DNA from: Lepidostoma basale
Lineage: Eukaryota > Arthropoda > Insecta > Trichoptera > Lepidostomatidae
Direction: 5' to 3'
Assembly (NCBI GenBank): GCA_022606425.2
Contig: JAHDVF020001325.1
Span: 62,001-126,000 of the forward strand
Length of the DNA: 64,000 bases
The notes beneath the pieces were generated by a model. The model saw only the letters and a list, made by a program, of their open reading frames with translations. It searched no databases and was not told the origin of the DNA. The position numbers and the translations under genes were made by a program. This document shows positions 20,868 through 30,984 of the stretch, piece after piece (the stretch's first letter is position 1; each line of letters begins with the position of its first letter).

Positions 20868-21005
20868 CAGATTTTCACCATTCACACTAATGTTACAGAC
20901 TGTCATGTTCCCTAATTTTTCTAAAATCATTACCATGGACTTAGTCACATTCATTATCAAATCGTCTCGCTTGCATATCTCATACATACTAGACACTAGC
21001 TTTTT
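20868..21005 (-). pseudogene. RTE-A RT fragment
   Basis: Minus-strand translation MYEICKRDDLIMNVTKSMVM followed by an NISVNGENL block, equivalent to the MYAVCNKYELVTNVSKSKVM and ANGEKLEQV of the RTE-A piece at 58.19 kb. This lies just after the YADD region of the parent. The CR1/Jockey LINE begins at its end, which looks like the insertion point. Confidence 0.65.
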
Positions 21006-21012
21006 TTTTCAA

Positions 21013-21654
21013 TGATCCTTTAGCCAGTCCCTGGGGTTCATCGACGGACGTTTTGAGGAGTTCGAAAAGAAAATTACTGCTCTCGATGGAAGAATGAAGA
21101 AGGTTGACACGCTGGAAAGCGCCGTGACGGCTCTTTCTAATAAAATTGAGGAGCTGGAGCGCAGGGCTGACGATGGTGACCAGCGTGCTCGCCAATCAAA
21201 CATTGAAATTACTGGACTTCCCGAACGAGCAAACGAGTGCCTGGTCGACGTGGTGCTAAACATTGCCAAAAAGTTGGGCGTTGGTCTAGAGGCACGGGAC
21301 ATTGACTTTGCTATGAGAGTCGCTCCTAAGTCTGTAGTATCCGGTCGACCAAAACCCATTGTGGTAAAGTTTATGAGCAGGATGATTAAAGACACTCTTG
21401 TTGCCACAATTAGAAAGAGGCGTGGTCTATCGACTGGAGATCTGGGGATCCCGGGCACATCCGTGCCTATCTTCGTCAACGAGCACCTCTCCTTGCGTAA
21501 TAAAAAATTGCACCTTGCGGCGCGTCTAAGATGCAAGGAGAGGGGGTTTCGCTACACCTGGACGAGGGGGGGTACGGTATTTGTCCGGAAGAGTGACGGT
21601 TCTCCGGCACTCGCTATCAGGTCGATGCAGTGCATCGAAAAAAGCATTGTTTAA
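21013..21654 (+). CDS. LINE ORF1 protein, N-terminally truncated
   Basis: The frame is open from about 21016 (QSLGFIDGRFEEFEKKITAL) to the stop at 21652-21654; the first Met is at 21094 but homologous ORF1s extend further, so the true start is lost. Residues before and after the Met form a heptad-like coiled coil (LESAVTALSNKIEELERRAD). It is followed by SNIEITGLPERANE, LVDVVLNIAKKLGV, RPKPIVVKFMSRMIKDTLVA and FVNEHLSLRNKKLHLAARLR, the C-terminal module also seen in baculovirus FP-type domains. It probably binds LINE RNA as a multimer. ORF2 starts 122 bp downstream. Confidence 0.8.
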
Positions 21655-21776
21655 TTACAATAATCATAATCTTTTTTGCCCTTTCCTTTTAATGTTAGTT
21701 TTTTTATCTTTTTATCTTTTTATTTTACTGGTCATCATCTGCGTTGATATGTCTCCATTATTATGTGATCGCTTAA

Positions 21777-24674
21777 TTGTCTATATCGATTACCTACATT
21801 GGCGAGCTCCTTAATGTTTACTTTCAGAACACAAGAGGTTTGCGCACTAAAACCGATGTATTTTATTTCAATTCTGCAACCAGCGACCACTCAATATTGG
21901 CTCTCACTGAAACATGGCTGGGTCCTGACATTGCGTCTAGCGAACTGTTCGATGCTAGGTACGATGTTTGGCGATGTGATCGTGGCTCGCGTGGTGGAGG
22001 TGTGCTCCTGGCATGTTTGTCTCACCTTAATGCTCGAGCCCGACCAGAATGGACATGTGAGGCTGAATCCATTTGGATATCATTGTCTCGCGGTACAAGT
22101 GGCCTTCCCGCAAATCTAAACATTACTTGCGTTTATATACCAAAAGGTTCAAATTATACTAAATATGTTGAAAGTTTTCTAGCACTACTCTCCAAGCTTG
22201 TCACAGATCGACCTGATGAAGATTTTCTTATTTTGGGTGATTTCAATATGGCAGACATTCACTGGTCCCATAGCGCGAGCAACCAACCCCTTCTTCCCTC
22301 AAACTTCTCTTCCGCTTGTTCAGGTACCTTCGTCGATTACATATCCTTACTAGGTCTTCACCAGTTTAACTCAGTTAAAAACTCTCTTAATCGCACCCTT
22401 GATTTAATACTCAGTAACACATATCGTGTGTCTGGAATATCTCACTCAGCTTCTCCACTTGTACCCGAAGACTCTCATCATTCAGCCATTGATTTTATTC
22501 TATCGTCGGGATCTCTTCATTCGTTGCGCGAATCCCAACGCAGTGTTTACCTTTTCAAAAAGGGAAACTACGAATTAATTAATAATTTCTTATCTGGCGT
22601 TGACTGGACCAACATTTTATCCACATCTCCTCTTAACACCGCTGTGGATGCTTTTTATGACGTGTTGCACAGCTCAATCGACCAATTCGTACCTCTTAAG
22701 CACTTCAAGAACAGTGCCAATTTTCCACTCTGGTATAATACTCCTCTAATTAAACTCACAAAAGAGAAGATCAAGTATCATAAACGATTCACAAGGTACA
22801 AAAATCCTCTTGACTATTATACCTTCTCATTGCTGAGAACCCGCCAGAAACGCATGGCCAGGGAGTGCTTGTCTCAATACATTCATTCTACAGAGCTGAA
22901 TATTGCGAATAATCCGAAATACTTTTGGAATTACGTTAAAAGTAAGCGTAAGAATAATAATTCTCTTCCTAAGACAATGTGTGTTGGTGGAAGTATTTCA
23001 ATATGCGGTGGTAATAATATCTGCAATGCATTTTCAAATTACTTTCAATCCGTGTTTGTTGACGAAACCACCCCTGTCACCCCCAATCCCTGCGAGTCCT
23101 CTATCATCAATACTATCGCTGGCTGCCCCACTGACAGACCTACACTCACCAGATACTTATCAGCTGTTGATATCAACAAAGGTCCTGGAAGCGATGGAAT
23201 ACCACCAATATATCTGTCCAACTGTGCTAAATCGCTCTCTGAACCACTTTCCATTATATTCACTCGTTCTCTGACTGAAGGCTGCTTTCCAGATAAATGG
23301 AAAGAAGCCTTAATAACTCCAGTTCACAAATCAGGATCCAAAAACGACATTGAAAACTATCGCCCTATCTCCATTCTTTCTACCATAAGTAAGATCTTCG
23401 AGCGTATTATATATGACAATCTATATCCTTCTCTTAAATGTATTTTGAGCGAACAACAACATGGTTTTCTCCGTAATAAATCTGTCCTATCAAATTTGAT
23501 ACCATTTACAGATTATGCTATATCGAACATGCACCGCGGACTCCAGACTGATGTCATATATACTGACTATGCCAAAGCTTTCGATAGAGTAAACCACAAT
23601 GTACTTTTGGCTAAATTGAGTGGACTAGGAATTCACGGTGATCTCCTTAGATGGATAAACTCCTATATAAAAAATCGTAGGCAAGCAGTGGTGACTGGTG
23701 GCTTTAAATCAAACTTCGTGGGAATACCTTCCGGGGTTCCCCAGGGCTCCCATCTGGGACCTCTTTTCTTCATCCTATATATACACGACATTGGCAACTG
23801 CTTTCTCCACTCCAAGCATCTCCTTTTTGCTGATGATATGAAGGTCTTTCTGAAGGTTTCAGACACTTCTGACTGCCTTCGACTCCAGTCGGATCTTGAC
23901 AGACTCTCTCATTACTGTATACTAAATAAATTATCCATAAATGCAAACAAATGTCATAAGCTTTCACTGACGCGTAAAATGAACCCTCACAAACATGTGT
24001 ACTCCATCAATGGTTCCATAATATCCGATTCAGACCGCGTGAGAGATCTTGGAGTCACAATCGACCCTAAACTCACTTTCGTTAGTCATATTGATGACAT
24101 GGTGGACAAATCTCTCAGAACGTTGGGATTTATACTACGCACATGCAAACCTTTCCAAAATATCACTGCCCTTAAAGTATTATTTACAACCATGGTTCGC
24201 TCACGCCTTGAATATGTATCTCCCGTTTGGTCTCCTTATTATGCGGCACATATCCAACGCATTGAAAGAGTACAAAAAATGTTTATTAAACATATTAATT
24301 TTAAAATGTACAAGTCATTCTCTGATTACAAATCTGCCCTAATTTTTCACTCCTTGGACTCTCTTGAAAATAGACGTACTCTTCATGATATGATGTTACT
24401 TCATAAAATAATTCATTTTAAAATTGACAATTCTGAACTTCTCAGCAAATTGTCACTCAATACCCCCATGTCTCGCACGAGACACACCGCGAACCAAGTT
24501 TTCCACCTTCCTGTTTATCGCACAAATTACGCTCTGAGCGCGGCACTGTATCGAATCTGTGATATCTACAACAAACATTTTGGAGACATTGACGTCTTTC
24601 ATTTGAGCGAGCGAAATTTTAAAAAAGTGATCGGAGCAACATTTCGGCGCGGATGTGACCACGATGTAACATGA
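21777..24674 (+). CDS. LINE ORF2: endonuclease-reverse transcriptase, intact
   Basis: 965 codons without a stop. The N-terminal third is an apurinic-like endonuclease: NVYFQNTRGLRTK, LALTETWLG, RGSRGGGVLLA, ILGDFNMADIHW (about residue 152) and EDSHHSAIDF (about 231), the last holding the catalytic D/H pair. RT blocks: GPGSDGIPPIYL, YRPISILSTISKIFERII, QHGFLRNKSV, VIYTDYAKAFDRVNH, SGVPQGSHLGPLFFI (about 652) and catalytic LLFADDMKVF (about 682). The C-terminal region has RSRLEYVSPVWSPYY and IERVQKMFIKH. It nicks the target and primes reverse transcription there. All key residues look present, so the enzyme could be active although ORF1 is truncated. Confidence 0.95.
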   Translation: MSISITYIGELLNVYFQNTRGLRTKTDVFYFNSATSDHSILALTETWLGPDIASSELFDARYDVWRCDRGSRGGGVLLACLSHLNARARPEWTCEAESIWISLSRGTSGLPANLNITCVYIPKGSNYTKYVESFLALLSKLVTDRPDEDFLILGDFNMADIHWSHSASNQPLLPSNFSSACSGTFVDYISLLGLHQFNSVKNSLNRTLDLILSNTYRVSGISHSASPLVPEDSHHSAIDFILSSGSLHSLRESQRSVYLFKKGNYELINNFLSGVDWTNILSTSPLNTAVDAFYDVLHSSIDQFVPLKHFKNSANFPLWYNTPLIKLTKEKIKYHKRFTRYKNPLDYYTFSLLRTRQKRMARECLSQYIHSTELNIANNPKYFWNYVKSKRKNNNSLPKTMCVGGSISICGGNNICNAFSNYFQSVFVDETTPVTPNPCESSIINTIAGCPTDRPTLTRYLSAVDINKGPGSDGIPPIYLSNCAKSLSEPLSIIFTRSLTEGCFPDKWKEALITPVHKSGSKNDIENYRPISILSTISKIFERIIYDNLYPSLKCILSEQQHGFLRNKSVLSNLIPFTDYAISNMHRGLQTDVIYTDYAKAFDRVNHNVLLAKLSGLGIHGDLLRWINSYIKNRRQAVVTGGFKSNFVGIPSGVPQGSHLGPLFFILYIHDIGNCFLHSKHLLFADDMKVFLKVSDTSDCLRLQSDLDRLSHYCILNKLSINANKCHKLSLTRKMNPHKHVYSINGSIISDSDRVRDLGVTIDPKLTFVSHIDDMVDKSLRTLGFILRTCKPFQNITALKVLFTTMVRSRLEYVSPVWSPYYAAHIQRIERVQKMFIKHINFKMYKSFSDYKSALIFHSLDSLENRRTLHDMMLLHKIIHFKIDNSELLSKLSLNTPMSRTRHTANQVFHLPVYRTNYALSAALYRICDIYNKHFGDIDVFHLSERNFKKVIGATFRRGCDHDVT

Positions 24675-24928
24675 TATTATAATACTTGTATATTACTTTT
24701 TATTTTATTTTATCTTAATTTAATTTTTATTTCCAGTACTATAAGTATTTTAACTCTTAAATATTATGTATACCTTATTTTGTCTTAGTTTAACTTCAAT
24801 GTTTCTCACTATCATTTGTTGATTGTTAACTATTATTTTTAATCTGTGGTAGCATGTAATTGGCCTTATTTTAATTATTCTGAATGTTTCTTTTATATAT
24901 ATGTTATTGATATCGCTGTATGTTACCC

Positions 24929-24932
<4 letters not shown>

Positions 24933-24959
<27 letters not shown>

Positions 24960-24961
24960 AT
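24933..24961 (+). repeat. (AAAT)n tail
   Basis: About seven AAAT units at the junction of the LINE 3' end and the inverted SINE-1. Because SINE-1 is inverted, the run could be the LINE tail, the SINE tail or a merger of both. Confidence 0.8.
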
Positions 24962-25103
24962 ATATAGAATTTATTTTACAATCTTCAATATGAGCAAAAA
25001 ATAGCTCATTATTATGATAAAGGAATCTGGTCGTGTACAGGCTCGAACCCAAGTCCTCTGGATCAGGAGTCAAGCGTTCTATCCCCTAAACCACCACCCG
25101 ATT
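24962..25103 (-). mobile_element. SINE-1, copy 2, inverted
   Basis: Reverse complement of SINE-1 copy 1: TTACAATCTTCAATATGAGC, AAATAGCTCATTATTATGAT, then the box B and box A complements (GGCTCGAACCC, CCCCTAAACCACCACCCG). Its head faces away from the LINE. Confidence 0.8.
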
Positions 25104-25690
25104 AGCTTGTTGTTCATGCTAGTAAAATTTTATATGTGTACATTAATATTATAATGTTATTATTAGTTTTTCTTTTATTTTTGTAGTTCTCATAATAATA
25201 ATATATAATTAGATATAAATTTTGAAAGTTCTTTGCGTATTTAATCACTTCTGTAATTTATGATCATTTTCAAAACAGGGATTCGTTTCAAATAAGAGAT
25301 TTTATCTCTCAAACCTGAAATGTTACCAAAAAGGACCTTTAAGCGTTACCTTTTTCTTGTCCCTGGCGATAAAATCAGAAATATAATTGAGACCTCCGCT
25401 TTAAGGACTTTAGATTAAGGTGAGATTGAGATCTTTACCCGAGCTCAATTGTTAAATGACAAAACTAAATGACGTAAATTCAAAAGGGGCACTTTCGATA
25501 TTGTTATTATCATCGAAAGTCCATTATTCGTTGAAAAATGTCGTAAAATTTCTCCCTTTTTACATTTAAAATTTTAATCTGGTTCTTAAAGGATTTTTTA
25601 TGTACTTAACTTGTCCGATAGTGAGTTTTTTTTAACTCAATAAAATAAGAAGAAGTCAACGACAAATCACAGAATACAATATTTCAATAC
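25104..25690. other. Spacer
   Basis: AT-rich, with a small inverted word pair GCACTTTCGATA and TATCATCGAAAGT-like around 25490-25520. No gene seen. Confidence 0.4.
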
Positions 25691-25805
25691 ATAATTAATA
25701 CGAATGAAAACGTGAGTTTTCTAGAATTTTTATTATATTTTATGGAAATACTTACATGTTTCGCCCTTCTTAGGCATTATCAAATTTTAATTTATATAAT
25801 ATTAT
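25690..25805. repeat. HH-H half-element
   Basis: AATACGAATGAAAACGTGAG, CTAGAATTTTTATTATATTT, CATGTTTCGCCCTTCTTAGG and CATTATCAAATTTT match one arm of the HH-H fold-back at 62.35 kb. The mirror arm is missing. Confidence 0.65.
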
Positions 25806-25885
25806 TTAACATTCAACGAGTTCCAAGAAACACTTTCCAATATTTTTGGACCTACCCAAATAATTATTTGTAATACATGTATTAT

Positions 25886-26185
25886 GTCACTTACCAAGGT
25901 GACTGAGGTGACTCTGAGGATGGGCGGGCTTAAGTGGCGATGAGCTGGCCATATCTGTCGGAGAACCGACAGCCGATGGGGAAGACGGGTCCCGGGAGTG
26001 GAGACGACGTACAGGATTTCGTAGAGTTGGACGTCCACCTGCCCGCTGGACCGACGATTTGAAGAGGTTTGCTGGACATGGATGGATGGGAGCGGTAATG
26101 GATAGGGGACGGTCGCGTCCCTTTGGAAGAGGCCTACATTCAGGAGTGGATAACAGAAGACTGATGACGATGATGATGATTGTTT
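25886..26185 (+). pseudogene. RTE-B 3' fragment with (GAT)n tail
   Basis: Encodes VTLRMGGLKWR, WAGHICRRTDSRWG-like, RRRTGFRRVGRPPAR, WTDDLKRFAGHGWMGA and EAYIQEW in broken frames, then CTGATGACGATGATGATGAT. Very similar to the 3' end of the RTE-B ORF at 16.2 kb. Confidence 0.8.
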
Positions 26186-26187
26186 TA

Positions 26188-26400
26188 TTGAATTGCGCTT
26201 TACCGATGTAAAAGGTAAAGGTATCATATTGATTCTCATGACATGTAATAGGTAGTTAATCTATCGCCATTTACTGTCACGTGAATTCTACATCAGACCA
26301 AAGACAGTAGGAAAATTACACTGCTATCATCGGGAATCGAATCCGGAACCTTCAGTGTGGCAGTCATCTTACCACTCAGACGCAAAGGTCGTCAAGCGTA
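26188..26400 (-). mobile_element. SINE-2, copy 1
   Basis: Minus-strand SINE-2: body words ATTGATTCTCATGACATGTA, CTATCGCCATTTACTGTCAC and the box B complement GGGAATCGAATCCGG. The A-box side near 26390 is decayed (CCACTCAGACGCAAAGGTCG). Confidence 0.75.
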
Positions 26401-26639
26401 CTCTAACTTCTATAGAGAGGCTGACTGCCCATTTAGCTAAATAAAAAAACGTTTATGGCTGTAACGTGTTATTTTAATGGATAGTTGTAGCCCACCAAAT
26501 GGGTAATAATGTAAGTTTTCAAAATATTTATAGAATAATTTGAGTCCACGATGAAAAGTTTTGAAACTAGTACCTAGAAACTGTATTATTTATTATTTCT
26601 GGAACAATAATGTAAAACTAAATAGTAATATCGAAATAA

Positions 26640-27080
26640 TAAAGGATTAATTTTATCTCAATAGAGACGAATATGTAAATTGGTTTTTAGAAACAGAATA
26701 TGGAAGTCGAGGCGTTTACAGGACTTATGACCTGTCATTGGTTGGGTTAAGCGATCGCTTTATTTTAATAACATTCCCCATTGCGCCCTTCTTACGACCA
26801 CCACGTCTGACAAATTTTTGAAAGATGTATATATGTTACTATGTTAAAAACACTTCACATTCTTGTTGGTTGATGGCGCTTGTGTAGATTGACCTAAAAA
26901 ATGTGAAGTGTTTTTAACATGGTAACATATATACTGTAAACGCCTCGACTACCATATTCTGTTTCCAAAAAACAATTTACATTTTCGTCTCTACTAAGAT
27001 AAAATTAATCCTTAAAAATGATTAACCCGCAATGGGTAAAATCCAGTATTTGTCTACAAGTATTTGTATACATTCAAAAA
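26640..27080. repeat. J repeat, copy 3 (both arms)
   Basis: Left arm GGATTAATTTTATCTCAATA and right arm AGATAAAATTAATCCTTAAA are inverted. Inside, TATATATGTTACTATGTTAA mirrors AACATGGTAACATATATACT. The right end closes with CAAGTATTTGTATACATTC. It is the clearest copy for the fold-back layout of J. Confidence 0.75.
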
Positions 27081-27389
27081 AACAAATAATAAAGCATAAT
27101 TATAAAACACATGGTCCTTAAGAGACATCTTGAATGTAGTCTACTTTTTAAAAATAAGTAATTAGTTTTAAATAGTGTTATAACATTTTTAATAAGACAA
27201 TTAATTTTATATGATTACATTTTAAGACATGTTTTGTTCCCCTTGTTAATTATTTGTTCCTAAATTTGTATTTTATATATTGAGATTATATAGAGTGCGA
27301 AAAATGCCTCCCTAAAACGGGTTATTCCAGTTGTGAGTTATTAAATGCATGTACTTGGTAAATGATCAATAAATAAATAAATGAAAATA

Positions 27390-27575
27390 AGTAATACGAA
27401 TGAAAACGATCGTTTTCTAGAAGTTCTATCATGACTTTACGGGAAGAACATATTTTGCCTTTCTGTGGCATTATCAAATGTTTGATATTTTATATTTGAT
27501 AATGCCTCAGCCAGGCGAAACACGTCAATCTCATTAAATAAAATAAAACTTTTAGAAAATATACATTTTGATACC
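27390..27575. mobile_element. HH-H fold-back, copy
   Basis: Left arm AATACGAATGAAAACGATCG through GGCATTATCAAATGTTTGAT; right arm TTTGATAATGCCTCAGCCAG, GCGAAACACG and AAACTTTTAGAAAA. The tip GGCATTATCAAATG/ATATTTGATAATGCC is palindromic. The hammerhead-like centre is degenerate in both arms. Confidence 0.6.
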
Positions 27576-27892
27576 TATTAATTATGCTCATTTCATTGAC
27601 GATTATGATTTTTATTTATTCACGATGACATATTGGCATAACAGCTATTGCGACAAGCTCTTATAAATAAGTAGATATATGTATTCTTATAACAGTGTTT
27701 CAAATTTAAATATTTGAAAAGTTTTTTTATAAACTATTTGACGATTTTTTCATGAATCAAAACACTGTTATTCAACATTTGAGTGTACTTTTCTGGACAG
27801 TTTTCGAGGGTTTTATATCTTCATTGTCGACAGAAATATAAAGATTTTTTTCAACAAGTTGTAATACGTACAAAATTAAATAAGAGAGTACC

Positions 27893-28130
27893 AAGGACAT
27901 AATTTCGTGGTAAGTGCATTGACTGCCACCCCGAAGGTTCCGGGTTTGATTCCCGGCGAGGGCAGTGCGATTGTCACACTGTCTTTGGTCTGATGTAGGA
28001 TTCACGTGACAATAAAATGGCGATAGATTATCTACCTATCACATGTCACGAGAATCACTATGATAGCTATAATACCCTTTACATCGATTTGGCTCATGCT
28101 GTCATGATGTAAAGAGCAATTCAACAAAAC

Positions 28131-28162
<32 letters not shown>

Positions 28163-28165
28163 GAG
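27893..28165 (+). mobile_element. SINE-2, copy 2
   Basis: Head with TTCGTGGTAAGTGCATTGAC and box B GGTTTGATTCCCGGC (one base from consensus), body ACAATAAAATGGCGATAGAT and TATCACATGTCACGAGAATC, then GTAAAGAGCAATTCAACAAA and an (AAT)n tail (28125-28161). Confidence 0.85.
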
Positions 28166-28349
28166 CTTTTAAATATCATTCCAAATAGTCTTATGGGTAT
28201 GATTTATTGCTGAAACGGAACATAGAACAAGCCTAATAAATAAAAGACTCCCGATGATGAAGATTCAAAACCTTCGAAGCGAGTTGAGAAAAATAAACTC
28301 AAAAATGAAAATAAAAACAGTGTTTAAATTCAAAAGAATAAATACATTT

Positions 28350-28685
28350 TGTTTTTGAATGTATACAAATACTTGTATACAAATACTGGATTTTACCTTA
28401 ATAGTTTACCTTAATGATATTATTAATAGATGGCACTAGTGTAGTTTGACCTAAAAAATGTGAAGTGTGTCTCAACATAGTAGCATATTTAAAAAAATTG
28501 TCAGACGTGGTGGTCGTACGAAGGGAGAAATGGGGAATCTCATTTACATAAAGCGATCGCTTAACTCAGCCAATGACAAGTTATAAGTCGTGTAAACGCC
28601 TTGGCCACCATATTCTGTTTAAAAAAAAAATACATCTTCGTCTCTATTGAGATACAAATAATCCTTAAAACTAAATACATTGTTG
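28350..28685. repeat. J repeat, copy 4
   Basis: Begins GAATGTATACAAATACTTGT and ends with CTTCGTCTCTATTGAGATAC. In between are GATGGCACTAGTGTAGTTTG and GACGTGGTGGTCGTACGAAG, the complement of words in J copies 1 and 3. Confidence 0.7.
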
Positions 28686-29555
28686 AATTTATATTTCATG
28701 GTGAACAATTAATTTAATAATAATCTACGTAAACGCAAATATCAAATAATTAATAGTAATAACCTTTTGGTAGATTTTAATTAACGTATCGCCTTGTTGC
28801 GTTATAAACCCAGCCAAATAAACATTCAAAGCGAGTAAAACATAATTAATGTTTTTAAATGTAAAAATCAACATATGATTGAACTTTCATATAATCCCGA
28901 ACTCAGATTCATTTCAACGCGTCTACAAAATGCAAATTTAAACATAACTCTATCTGGCAAACGCAAGCAACATCGGCAAAAGTCCGCCGCGTTTAGCTGA
29001 TGAAAATACGGATGAGGCAACATAAATCAGCCTTACTGCGAAGTGATTACTTCTCCGCGAATTGCTTAAACATGAGCTTTTGCCAGTGGACTATTCCGAC
29101 ATTGATACATTGGCATCGTGTATCCCTTGAGGGGACTTATTCGTGCAATTTGTATCGTTCCAGCTTTAAAATTTCAACCCCTTTTGCAGTTAGCTTCACT
29201 GCATTACTAGGGTTGTTTTCTGGCCACTGTATTCCAGAAACGAGGCTTACAGAGACACACTAATTCTGCAGTGGATTTGGTTTGTTTGAATAAAATCTCG
29301 CGGTGGCTTCAGCGGATTTTCAGGAGCTTTCAGCGGAGCTTTGGTGTACATTTTATTATTGCAATTATATAAGCACATCTCCCTTCCTAATAATTTTTAT
29401 TATTTTCCATACATCCATTTTTACAAACATACCGCAGATTTAAACATATTTAAATTATTGATGGTTCAACGCTTACTGTAAAAAATTACAATGAAACCAA
29501 AAATTACAGTTCGCTATGCAGTATTTTTTTTTTGTAAAAATTATTTTTTAAATGT
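28686..29555. other. Spacer without recognised genes
   Basis: AT-rich. The open frame 29000-29263 (+) shows no family motif. No repeats recognised. Confidence 0.4.
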
Positions 29556-29605
29556 ATATTTCGTTAAAATCCGTTAATGAATAAACTTTGTTTTTTGCAT
29601 CACAA

Positions 29606-29668
29606 TTGTATTTTACTTTACGTGACAGCTGTTTCATCAACCAATGTTGACATCATCAGGTGTTACAA
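29606..29668 (-). ncRNA. Hammerhead ribozyme-like motif (HH-G, left arm), intact core
   Basis: Minus strand: CTGATGA at 29659-29653; helix II GTCAAC/GTTGAT with loop ATTG; GAAA at 29635-29632; helix III ACAGCTGT; H17 C29624 (GUC). Distal helix I TTGTA (29668-29664) pairs with TACAA (29610-29606). The proximal helix I is weak here (two mismatches). Confidence 0.55.
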
Positions 29669-29697
29669 TAATATATAATTTTTTTTTTGATATATTA

Positions 29698-29760
29698 TTG
29701 TAACACCTGATGATCTCAACACAGGTTGATGAAACAGCTGTTGCGTAAAATGTAATACAA
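29698..29760 (+). ncRNA. Hammerhead ribozyme-like motif (HH-G, right arm)
   Basis: CTGATGA at 29707-29713, GAAA at 29731-29734, helix III ACAGCTGT at 29734-29741, H17 T29742 (GUU). Helix II is TCAAC against GTTGA. Distal helix I TTGTA (29698-29702) pairs with TACAA (29756-29760), as in the other two HH-G motifs. GUU cleaves in principle but usually more slowly than GUC. Confidence 0.5.
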
Positions 29761-29855
29761 TTGTGATACAAAAAACAAAGTTTATTCATTAACAGATTTT
29801 AAAATGTTAAGGTATCATAGTCTTTCGACCAAAACAATGGACTATTTAGTTCAAA

Positions 29856-29995
29856 TCCACTAATTTTAATGTGTTCTACCGGTTTCGACAGCTCGCTGCC
29901 ATCTAGACCAGAAGATTGCAGCGAGCTAATGAAACCGGTGGAATAAACAAACATTAGTGGTTTTTATCTAAATGTACATTTTAAAGAGATTTTTA
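29856..29995. repeat. HH-K-related palindrome
   Basis: CCACTAATTTTAATGTGTTC, TACCGGTTTCGACAGCTCGC and the mirror CAGCGAGCTAATGAAACCGG, AACATTAGTGG. The ACCGGT word and adjacent GAAA are as in HH-K, but no CTGANGA box is found. Confidence 0.5.
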
Positions 29996-30109
29996 CAAAA
30001 AAAAATTATTTTCATTATTTATAATGAACTTCTACCATGAAATTTCCAATAACAAAATTAATTTTTGTGAAAAATTCCTCCGACGTTTCCATGGGCGCCG
30101 GTGTTTCAG

Positions 30110-30185
30110 TTAATTTCTACTGCATTTATTCTATATGTACCCTTATTTTGCCAGTCCCGTGTTTCACTTCAATACTTATGTATCA
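30110..30185 (-). mobile_element. RTE-A fragment, short
   Basis: TTTCTACTGCATTTATTCTA, TTGCCAGTCCCGTGTTTCAC: complement of the SETWxWQ...SRINAVE region. About 75 bp; neither end matches the element ends. Confidence 0.6.
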
Positions 30186-30299
30186 TTACACAAATTAACA
30201 CGCACACACAAATTAATACACTAATAAACAAAGCTTCGGCGGTATCAGGTTCTCAAAGACATCGTATGGAAAAATAAATAGGTATATGAAAACTATCAG

Positions 30300-30925
30300 T
30301 AAGGTATAATTCCCTGGTAAGAAGTCGGCTGGAATATAGTTCCGTTATTTGGTCACCGCCTGGGATCCGATATTCTCTGATGGTGGAGCGAGTGCAGAAA
30401 AAATTTCTGCGCTTTCTTTACCTCAGGGAGCGCGGTTATTACCCGTGGCTCTTTCCGACTGAATTCTTGCTAGGTATGCTAAGCTACCAATCATTGGAGA
30501 GAAGGAGAAACATTCACTTGGGAGTTCACTTCTTTCAGCTGATTGGCGGCCGTATACAGAACTCGGATGTCCTGAGTGATGTAGGTCTATTTGTCCCTGA
30601 TAATTACCTTCGTCAAAGACAGCACAGATTGTTTTATTTGCCACGCTGCAGAACCAACCTGCCAATGGTTATGCCTGTGGGTAGGGCGATCTTATTGCTT
30701 AATCGGATCGCATCGGAGGTCGACATATTTCGTGATAGTGTGAGTTGCCTCAGGGATGCAATATCAATGTTATGATTATTTATAATTCTTAAACTTTTTT
30801 ATTTATTTATATGTTTTTATGCTTCTCTTTTAAATTATTATAATGTAATTGCAAACGATCTGGAAATATTTCTATAATGTTTGTAATTTTTATTAAAATA
30901 AATGAAATGAAATGAAAAATAAAAA
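30300..30925 (+). pseudogene. Jockey-type LINE C-terminal region
   Basis: An open stretch ending at 30775 encodes a VWSPPGIRYSLMVERVQKKF region, then RFLYLRERGYYPWLFPTEFL, LERRRNIHLGVHFFQLIGG, DNYLRQRQHRLFYLPRCRTN and VGRAILLLNRIASEVDIF. This follows the RT in Jockey-group ORF2s. RT itself is missing. The 3' end has a short (ATGAA)n tail (30905-30920). Confidence 0.8.
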
Positions 30926-30984
30926 TCTTCGTTAGTTCTATATTGACATAATGCATTAAGACCAGAGCGGATACCACAAGAACG

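Larger units (their letters stand above)
21013..24961 (+). mobile_element. CR1/Jockey-group LINE, nearly complete
   Basis: Contains the 3' part of ORF1, a 122-bp spacer, an intact ORF2, a ~260-bp AT-rich 3' UTR and an (AAAT)n tail. It is 5'-truncated inside ORF1. It is the only LINE here with both endonuclease and RT in one uninterrupted frame. Assignment to the CR1/Jockey group rests on the endonuclease-RT layout, the IPSGVPQGSHLGPLFF and LLFADDMKVF motifs and the ORF1 type; I cannot fix the clade by eye. Confidence 0.9.
29560..29855. mobile_element. HH-G fold-back element, copy 3 (both arms)
   Basis: Left arm (AATGAATAAACTTTGTTTTT, CATCACAATTGTATTTTACT) and right arm (TGTAATACAATTGTGATACA, AAAACAAAGTTTATTCATTA) form a long inverted repeat around an ATATATAATTTTTTTTTTGATATAT centre (29671-29694). 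The outer tail CCAAAACAATGGACTATTTA follows on the right. Each arm bears a hammerhead-like motif, on opposite strands. Confidence 0.8.

Noticed and set aside
28240..28290. CCGATGATGAAGATTCAAAA ... CCTTCGAAG as another hammerhead
   Set aside because: No GAAA-palindrome block and no closing helix I in the right order.
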